Of a stretch of 39,127 nucleotides of DNA, positions 33,879-39,127 are shown piece after piece. The stretch's first letter is position 1. Every line of letters starts with the position of its first letter. This stretch comes from Chitinophaga pinensis (lineage in GTDB: Bacteria > Bacteroidota > Bacteroidia > UBA4408): positions 1 through 39,127 of the forward strand of contig CAMBZU010000027.1 of NCBI GenBank assembly GCA_945872355.1, given 5' to 3'. Position numbers and translations under genes: made by a program. The notes under the pieces are model-generated. The model was not told where the DNA came from. It saw only the letters and a program-made list of their open reading frames with translations, and did no database searches.

Positions 33879-36665
33879 ATGGAAAATAAACCATTACAAG
33901 GAGTGAAAAAAGAAGATACAGCTGTTCAACATTTGAATGGTTCAACTTCCATTGCCTATATTAACGATAAGGCCTATGAAATTATTCCAGGCGAAACCAT
34001 CATCACATTTATTAGGCGAAATTTTGGAAAAAAAGCAGTGCCAACTTTGTGCGATGCGCCTAATTTAGATCCATTTGGTTCTTGTAGGGTGTGCAGTGTA
34101 GATGTGGCTTTAAGTGCGGGTGGAACTGTAAAAGCGCAAGCTTCATGCCACACACCTGTGATTGCCAACTCATATATTTATCCCGATTCGCAACGCATTC
34201 AAGATCTTAGAAAAAATATCATTGAATTAGTGCTCACTGATCATCCGCTTGATTGTTTAACTTGCGAAGTAAATAACAATTGCGAATTACAAGAAGTAGC
34301 AGCGCGCGTTGGCATTAGAGATGTTCGTTATCCAAAAGGAAAAGATCATCTCGACAGAGAAAAAGATTTATCTCACGCTTACATGACCTCTGATTTTTCT
34401 AAGTGTATCAACTGTTTTCGTTGTGTGCGTGCCTGCGATGAAGTGCAAGGAGAGTTTGTGTTGAACATGGCGGGTCGTGGTTTTGATAGTCACATCATTA
34501 AAAGTTATAACGAAAATTTCAAGGAATCAGATTGTGTGAGCTGTGGTGCTTGTGCGCAAGCTTGCCCAACATCTGCTATTTCAGATATTTTTGAATCTAA
34601 ATCAATTGCTGTAGATAAAAAAACAAGAACCATTTGCACCTATTGTGGCGTGGGTTGTAACCTTGAGGTAGCAACTGTTGGGGGTAAAATTAAATCTATT
34701 CAAGCCCCTTATGAAGCTGCAGCCAATGGCGGTCATACTTGCTTAAAAGGGCGCTTTGCCTTTTCTTTTTATAACCATCCCGACAGGTTAAAAACACCAT
34801 TAATTAAAAAGAATGGCGAGTTTGTGCCTGCCACTTGGGACGAGGCCTACAGCTTTATTGCAAATGAATTAAGCCGCATTAAAAAAGATTTTGGTCCCGA
34901 TTATATTGCCGGAATTTCATCAGCACGCTGCACCAACGAAGAAAATTATTTAATGCAAAAATTTATGCGTGCTGTAATTGGTACCAATAACATTGATAGT
35001 TGTGCACGTGTGTGTCATTCGCCAACTGCATTGGGCATGCAACGTACCTTTGGAACAGGTGCTGCAACTAACTCTATCATCGATTTAAAATACACTGATT
35101 GTGTGATGGTGATAGGTGCCAATCCTACTGATGCGCACCCTGTTACAGGTGCCAAGATCAAGCAATTGATGATGAAAAAAACAGGCATCGTGATTGATCC
35201 ACGCAAAACTGAATTAGCAAAATATGCCAGATATCATTTACAGTTAAAGCCTGGAACTAATGTGGCCATCTTGAATATGATGTTGTATTACATCATGACC
35301 GAAGGCCTCGAAGACAAACAATTTATTGAAGAAAGAACCGAAGGATACGAAGCAATTAAAGAACATGTGTTATCCTTAAATATGGATGAACATGCAGCTA
35401 TCACTGGTGTTGATAAAGACTTAGTAAAGGCGGCAGCCATTGCTTATGCTTCTGCACCCAATGCCATGTCGTTTCATGGATTAGGTGTAACTGAACATTC
35501 ACAAGGTACATACACAGTAATGTTGATTGCCGATTTAGCCATGATTACCGGAAACATTGGTAGGAGAGGAGTGGGAGTAAATCCATTAAGAGGACAAAAT
35601 AATGTGCAAGGTGCGGCAGATATGGGTTGTCAGCCACATCAAGGCGCAGGTTATTTTGATGTTACCAATGTGGAATATAATACTGCCTATGAAAAACTTT
35701 ATAATGCAAAAATTCCATTAAACATTGGCTACAAAATTCCACAAATGTACGATGCCGCTATTGGAGGAAAACTAAAAGCACTATGGTTGATGGGTGAAGA
35801 CAATGCACAAACAGATCCTAATACAAATCATGTAAAGCAAGCCTTAAATAGTTTGGATTTATTGGTGGTGCAAGAAATATTTATGACGGAAACAGCTAAG
35901 CTCGCCCATGTAATTTTACCAGCCTCTTCTTTCTTAGAAAAGTCAGGAACCTTTACCAATGGCGAACGCAGAATACAACGTGTAAATGCAGTAGTAGCTC
36001 CAATTGAAGGCACCAAGCCCGACGGCCAAATTGTAACAGAGCTTATGCAGCACATGGGCTATTCGCAACCAAATTATAGTGCCGAAGGCGTACTACAAGA
36101 AATTGCACAAATAGTACCTTTTTTTGCAGGCGTAAAGTGGGATGAGTTAGGAGAGAATGGTAAGCAATGGCCAGTTTTGCCTGATGGTTCAGATACAGAA
36201 ATTTTACATATCGATACATTCAAACGCGGAAGAGGTAAATTCGAAAAAGCCACTTGGAAGGAGTCGAAAGAGCTAGAGGAAAATAAAAATGAGTTTCCAT
36301 ATATTCTCACCACCAACAGAGAGTTGGAGCATTACAATTGCGGCACCATGACACGCAGAACCAACAATGCACTCATCATTACAGAAGATGTGTTGTTAAT
36401 TAATCCACATGATGCCAGCAACCATAACATTGCTGATGGTGATATGGTTTGCATTTCTTCTGCACGTGGCAAAATTGATGTAAAAGCGCGCATCACAGCC
36501 GAAGTAAAAGCAGGTATTTTGTCATCAACTTTTCATTTTCCTGAAATTAAAATGAATGATATCACTTCTAGCGTTTCAGACAGTGATGCGCTATGCCCAG
36601 AGTACAAAGTAGTTGCAGTAAACATTAGGAAAACCAAAGGCAAGTATAAGGCGGCAGAGGTGTAA
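33879..36665 (+). CDS. fdhF: Formate dehydrogenase alpha subunit (molybdopterin, NAD-linked, FdsA-like)
   Basis: The 928 residues have a NuoG-like N-terminus. A 2Fe-2S site (Cys58, 69, 72, 90) is followed by a His-Cys3 4Fe-4S site (His122, Cys126, 129, 135) and two ferredoxin-type clusters (CINCFRCVRAC, CVSCGACAQAC). The molybdopterin domain then starts with its own 4Fe-4S motif CTYCGVGCNLEV. The active-site segment is SCARVCHSPT, with Cys379 (a TGT codon) where selenocysteine occurs in other enzymes, followed by the conserved His. Later segments (VNPLRGQNNVQGAADMG, CGTMTRRTNNAL) are typical. It oxidises formate to CO2 with Mo- or W-bis-MGD. Maturation genes such as fdhD are not in the window. 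A structured RNA motif follows the stop after 19 bases. Confidence 0.92.
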   Translation: MENKPLQGVKKEDTAVQHLNGSTSIAYINDKAYEIIPGETIITFIRRNFGKKAVPTLCDAPNLDPFGSCRVCSVDVALSAGGTVKAQASCHTPVIANSYIYPDSQRIQDLRKNIIELVLTDHPLDCLTCEVNNNCELQEVAARVGIRDVRYPKGKDHLDREKDLSHAYMTSDFSKCINCFRCVRACDEVQGEFVLNMAGRGFDSHIIKSYNENFKESDCVSCGACAQACPTSAISDIFESKSIAVDKKTRTICTYCGVGCNLEVATVGGKIKSIQAPYEAAANGGHTCLKGRFAFSFYNHPDRLKTPLIKKNGEFVPATWDEAYSFIANELSRIKKDFGPDYIAGISSARCTNEENYLMQKFMRAVIGTNNIDSCARVCHSPTALGMQRTFGTGAATNSIIDLKYTDCVMVIGANPTDAHPVTGAKIKQLMMKKTGIVIDPRKTELAKYARYHLQLKPGTNVAILNMMLYYIMTEGLEDKQFIEERTEGYEAIKEHVLSLNMDEHAAITGVDKDLVKAAAIAYASAPNAMSFHGLGVTEHSQGTYTVMLIADLAMITGNIGRRGVGVNPLRGQNNVQGAADMGCQPHQGAGYFDVTNVEYNTAYEKLYNAKIPLNIGYKIPQMYDAAIGGKLKALWLMGEDNAQTDPNTNHVKQALNSLDLLVVQEIFMTETAKLAHVILPASSFLEKSGTFTNGERRIQRVNAVVAPIEGTKPDGQIVTELMQHMGYSQPNYSAEGVLQEIAQIVPFFAGVKWDELGENGKQWPVLPDGSDTEILHIDTFKRGRGKFEKATWKESKELEENKNEFPYILTTNRELEHYNCGTMTRRTNNALIITEDVLLINPHDASNHNIADGDMVCISSARGKIDVKARITAEVKAGILSSTFHFPEIKMNDITSSVSDSDALCPEYKVVAVNIRKTKGKYKAAEV

Positions 36666-36684
36666 ATTAATTGTAGTGATTAGG

Positions 36685-36797
36685 GCGCAACCCCACCTTC
36701 CCGATTGTTCGGGAGGTGCGGTCAGGCCATCCGCTATATCCTTAATGCAGCGCAAATTCAACGCCTTATTAAAGGTTGCCGCTCCTGTCCTTTGCGC
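36685..36797 (+). ncRNA. Structured intergenic motif, copy 3
   Basis: The outer stem is GCGCAA (36685-36690) with TTGCGC (36792-36797). The first hairpin is 10 bp with one bulge (CACCT-T-CCCGA with TCGGG-AGGTG, loop TTGT, 36694-36718). The core GGTCAGGCCATCCGC spans 36720-36734. The second arm is longer than in copies 1 and 2 and can close with CCTTAAT (36740-36746) against ATTAAAGG (36768-36775). The core TTGCCGCTCCTGTCC spans 36776-36790. It lies directly after the formate dehydrogenase alpha gene. The first hairpin could also help terminate transcription, but there is no T-run. Confidence 0.55.
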
Positions 36798-36821
36798 AAC
36801 TCATTTCCTATTTTATAAATT

Positions 36822-36837
36822 CCCCTCTCGAGAGGGG
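36822..36837. repeat. Perfect 16-bp palindrome
   Basis: CCCCTCTCGAGAGGGG is fully self-complementary and is followed by CAAGGGGTGTG. I recall similar sequences as frequent intergenic repeats in Bacteroidota, but cannot verify that here. There is no T-run, so it is not a classical terminator. Confidence 0.6.
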
Positions 36838-37050
36838 CAAGGGGTGTGTTCTGAATGCTATTTTTAAATATAAAATTCAATTTGAATCTAATAGTCATAA
36901 ACTTTATCGCAAACCAATTAATTATTTTAGATTTAACTTAAACATTCATTATTTATAATTTCTTGTTTAATATTTTTTTTAATTTACACTTTATAGTCCG
37001 CCTACTACTATCTTTTATATGTTAATACCTTCATTAAAATTGAAACAAAT

Positions 37051-37770
37051 ATGCTCAACAAATTAGCTGAAAAAATTATTTATACACTCTTATTAATACT
37101 TAATAATCACATTCCAAATGCAAAGGCACAGCTTAATAAAACAGCTCCGAGCATAGGCAATTGGACCATGTTCTTTGGTCAAGTTAGATTCAATGATAAA
37201 TTAGGAATTCATTTAGAAGCGCAATTCCGTGACTATAAATTATTAAACCAGCCAGAACAAATTTTACTAAGAACAGGAATAGTTTATCATATTAATTCCA
37301 CTTCAAACCTTACACTCGGTTATGCTTCCATCACTAATTTTGCATTTAATGATGAGCGTTTTGAAAATCCAACAGTCAATGAAAATCGAATTTGGCAACA
37401 GTTGTTAATGAAAAATAACATAGGTAGATTTTTCTTTGAACATCGCTACAGAGCAGAACAACGTTGGTTAAAATCACAAAACAATAACTTATACCGCGAT
37501 AGAATTAGATATCTTATAAGAATGAATATCCCGCTCAACAAAAAGACAATTGAAAGCAACACTTTGTTCTTAAGTTTTTATGATGAGTTATTTATAAATA
37601 TTACTTCAAACCCATTTGATAGAAATCGTTTGTATGGTGCCTTAGGTTTTCAATTTACTAATGGCCTTAACTTACAATTAGGCTATATGGCACAAACAGT
37701 GAATGTATCAACCAAACATTACTTTCAAACTGCAATAAATTATACTTTTGATTTAAGAAAGAAAAATTAG
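37051..37770 (+). CDS. DUF2490 family predicted outer-membrane protein
   Basis: The 239 residues have an N-terminal signal segment (about 1-27, ending NAKAQ) and then a beta-rich body that starts IGNWTMFFGQVRFNDKLGIH. Segments such as LEAQFRDYKLLNQPEQILLR, GYASITNF, HRYRAEQRW and RIRYLIRMNIPL match DUF2490, a Bacteroidota family of about 230 residues thought to form a small outer-membrane barrel. The alternating pattern and final aromatic strand (YTFDLRKKN) agree with that. Function is unknown. It stands alone, with about 385 bases to the formate dehydrogenase gene upstream and 393 to the next gene. Confidence 0.8.
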   Translation: MLNKLAEKIIYTLLLILNNHIPNAKAQLNKTAPSIGNWTMFFGQVRFNDKLGIHLEAQFRDYKLLNQPEQILLRTGIVYHINSTSNLTLGYASITNFAFNDERFENPTVNENRIWQQLLMKNNIGRFFFEHRYRAEQRWLKSQNNNLYRDRIRYLIRMNIPLNKKTIESNTLFLSFYDELFINITSNPFDRNRLYGALGFQFTNGLNLQLGYMAQTVNVSTKHYFQTAINYTFDLRKKN

Positions 37771-38163
37771 TTTTACCATTTTCAAAGTACAACATTTTGC
37801 TTGTTTTAATTTCCTAAAATATTAACTAGAAATCTATTTTTTAGCAGCGCTAATTGACTTGTACTTTAAAAGATTTCCTTGGATGATATTATTCAACACA
37901 CTGACGGCCAAATTTTATTGATAAGAATTATTAGCTAATGCTAGCAAAGGTTTTGCTTCGCACTTAATTGGTAGAGGCAAAATTCATTGTTAAATGAAGC
38001 GCAAAAGCTTTTTTTTGTATTTTTGAAGAGTATTTCTACTTGTTTAGTTTTGTTCTTTAGAGAGTGACTTTTAAATAGCACGAAATATAAAACCTTCTTA
38101 AAAAAATAGAAAGTAATATATTAAACAAGGACCTTAACGGAGTTAAACTAATTAAATATCGAT
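37771..38163. other. Intergenic region before the serine hydrolase gene
   Basis: I see no gene here. A weak fold (AAGC, loop GCAAAA, GCTT at 37997-38010) is followed by six T, and a TATTTTTG box at 38018-38025 lies beyond it without a matching -33 TTG. Either could be functional, but both are within what chance gives in A/T-rich DNA. Confidence 0.4.
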
Positions 38164-39127
38164 ATGATTAAAAGGTTATTATTAGGTGGCATTAGTATTA
38201 TCTACTTCAGCGCTCAATCATCTGCTCAGCCCTTAGCAGGCCAATTTAATACCATTTCAACAAACAACCAAATGATGGGTGGGTCTTTAGTTGTTTTTTG
38301 TGAAAATGGAATCATAGAAAACCTGTCCATTGGAAAATCTGATTTCACGAGAAATATAAACACCACTGCAAATACAAAGTATCGAATTGCTTCTATTTCA
38401 AAAACAATCACAGCCATTGCCATTATGCAACTCGTTGAACAAAATCTTTTGGATTTAGATACCGATATTAGTTCAATTTTGGGCTATCCTGTTCAAAATC
38501 CTAATCATCCTAATGTCTCTATTACAACAAGAATGCTTCTTTCACATACTTCAACGATTGTTGATGGCTCAACCTATAATAGCTTCATGGGAGCAACTGT
38601 AAACAACAATCCTATTCCTAATTTAAATCAAATTCTAACACCAAGTGGATCCTATTATAGCGCAGGACAATTTAATAATACTATCCCGGGTACTTATTTT
38701 AATTATTCAAACATCAGCTTTGTTATTCTTGGAACCATCGTTGAAAAGATTTCAAATTTACGTTTCGATTTATATTGTAAACAGAACATAAGTATTCCCT
38801 TAGGAATTGACGCTTCTTTTAACGTAAATGATTTAACTGATATTGATCAATTGGCTGTATTGTATCGAAAATTAAGTGGTGTTTGGACTGCGCAAGCTGA
38901 TGATTATATAGGTGTACAGCCAGTTTTTAATAATTTGAACGGTTATATTACTGGCACCAATGGCGGTAGGTTTGGTCCTCAGGGTGGCTTTCGTTGTTCG
39001 GGTCAAGACCTTGCTAAAATATTTCTGACGATGATGAATCATGGCACATTCAACGGTGTTACAATTCTTTCGGGAACAAGTTGTAACGCTATGTTTGCCA
39101 ATGAATGGACCTATAACGGTAATAACG
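38164..39127 (+). CDS. Serine hydrolase of the beta-lactamase/class C family (3' truncated)
   Basis: The frame is open from ATG 38164 to the window end, 321 residues, with no stop. A signal peptide (MIKRLLLGGISIIYFSAQSS, ending AQ) leads to a DD-peptidase/beta-lactamase-like domain. The SxxK nucleophile motif is Ser77-Ile-Ser-Lys80 in RIASISKTITAIAIMQLVE. The second motif is Tyr181-Ser-Asn183 in FNYSNISFVILGTIVEKIS. TTRMLLSHTSTI is the usual helix before the substrate loop. The third motif (H/K-x-G) lies beyond the window. It should act in the periplasm or outside the cell as an esterase, peptidase or penicillin-binding protein. A T9SS tail cannot be checked. Confidence 0.88.
   Translation, partial: MIKRLLLGGISIIYFSAQSSAQPLAGQFNTISTNNQMMGGSLVVFCENGIIENLSIGKSDFTRNINTTANTKYRIASISKTITAIAIMQLVEQNLLDLDTDISSILGYPVQNPNHPNVSITTRMLLSHTSTIVDGSTYNSFMGATVNNNPIPNLNQILTPSGSYYSAGQFNNTIPGTYFNYSNISFVILGTIVEKISNLRFDLYCKQNISIPLGIDASFNVNDLTDIDQLAVLYRKLSGVWTAQADDYIGVQPVFNNLNGYITGTNGGRFGPQGGFRCSGQDLAKIFLTMMNHGTFNGVTILSGTSCNAMFANEWTYNGNN

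Noticed and set aside
35001-35018. Selenocysteine in formate dehydrogenase
   Set aside because: The codon at the active-site position (35013-35015) is TGT, a normal cysteine, not TGA; no SECIS-like hairpin is needed.
36676-36867. Short open frames in the region after the formate dehydrogenase gene
   Set aside because: They run through the structured motif and the palindrome, have no start context and show no protein-like composition.
36776-36958. Small coding genes before the DUF2490 gene
   Set aside because: These frames overlap repeats, have unusual composition and no recognisable start signals.
1-39127. tRNA or rRNA genes and prophage
   Set aside because: No cloverleaf with a CCA-adjacent acceptor pattern, no rRNA-like sequence and no phage structural or integrase gene was seen while reading both strands.

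Overview
The window is a chromosomal segment of a low-GC member of the Bacteroidota. The evidence is type IX secretion (T9SS) C-terminal sorting domains, a DUF2795 protein, a DUF2490 protein, a Reg_prop/SpoIIE sensor, a TPR-caspase protein, start codons without Shine-Dalgarno sequences, and several upstream boxes of the form TAnnTTTG, the -7 element of this phylum. No tRNA, rRNA, CRISPR array, transposase gene or prophage is visible. Several genes appear to start with TTG. Both ends are cut through genes: a patatin-type outer-membrane barrel on the left and a serine hydrolase on the right.

Layout. 1-902: C-terminal barrel of a patatin-like protein. 1066-2814 (minus): polyprenyl diphosphate synthase coupled to a MORN-repeat lipoprotein, then a DUF2795 gene with its own terminator. 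2937-3314: an array of 54 heptamers in unbroken 7-nt register. 3318-5534: an exported TolB/PD40 propeller and a divergent T9SS cargo protein. 5542-9414 (minus): a four-gene sugar-nucleotide operon (galE, rfbB, wbpP-like epimerase, PHP-type tyrosine phosphatase) behind the best promoter match in the window. 9642-13824 (plus): prfC, rlmI-like methyltransferase, MATE transporter. 13825-16825: a repeat-rich stretch around a large exported propeller protein. 16826-22440 (minus): an exported TPR-Ig-caspase protein followed two bases later by a transmembrane Reg_prop/Y_Y_Y/SpoIIE phosphatase. 22590-26529 (minus): surE, a small membrane protein, a lipoprotein, lpxB and a SpoIID-like gene. 27224-32026 (plus): dnaE, a GNAT acetyltransferase and a VIT1/CCC1 metal transporter. 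32202-36665: an NAD-linked, cysteine-type formate dehydrogenase of two large subunits. 37051-39127: a DUF2490 protein and the truncated serine hydrolase.

The strongest unexplained signal is a structured intergenic motif in three copies (13834-13906, 14264-14330, 36685-36797), all on the plus strand. Each has an outer stem, a hairpin of different sequence in each copy, a conserved GGCYRTSCGC-like core, a second variable hairpin and a conserved GCYYCYRTCC-like core. Stems that keep pairing while changing sequence suggest a selected RNA or a palindromic mobile unit. Two copies lie just beyond stop codons (MATE and formate dehydrogenase alpha). The third follows a second copy of the last 20 codons of the MATE gene, whose differences are mostly synonymous. 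That remnant abuts a 148-bp element with 29-bp imperfect terminal inverted repeats, and a degenerate relative of the element lies on the far side of the neighbouring gene. The second notable system is the caspase-phosphatase pair, whose architecture suggests an envelope sensing and proteolysis pathway. All functions are inferred from sequence reading alone.
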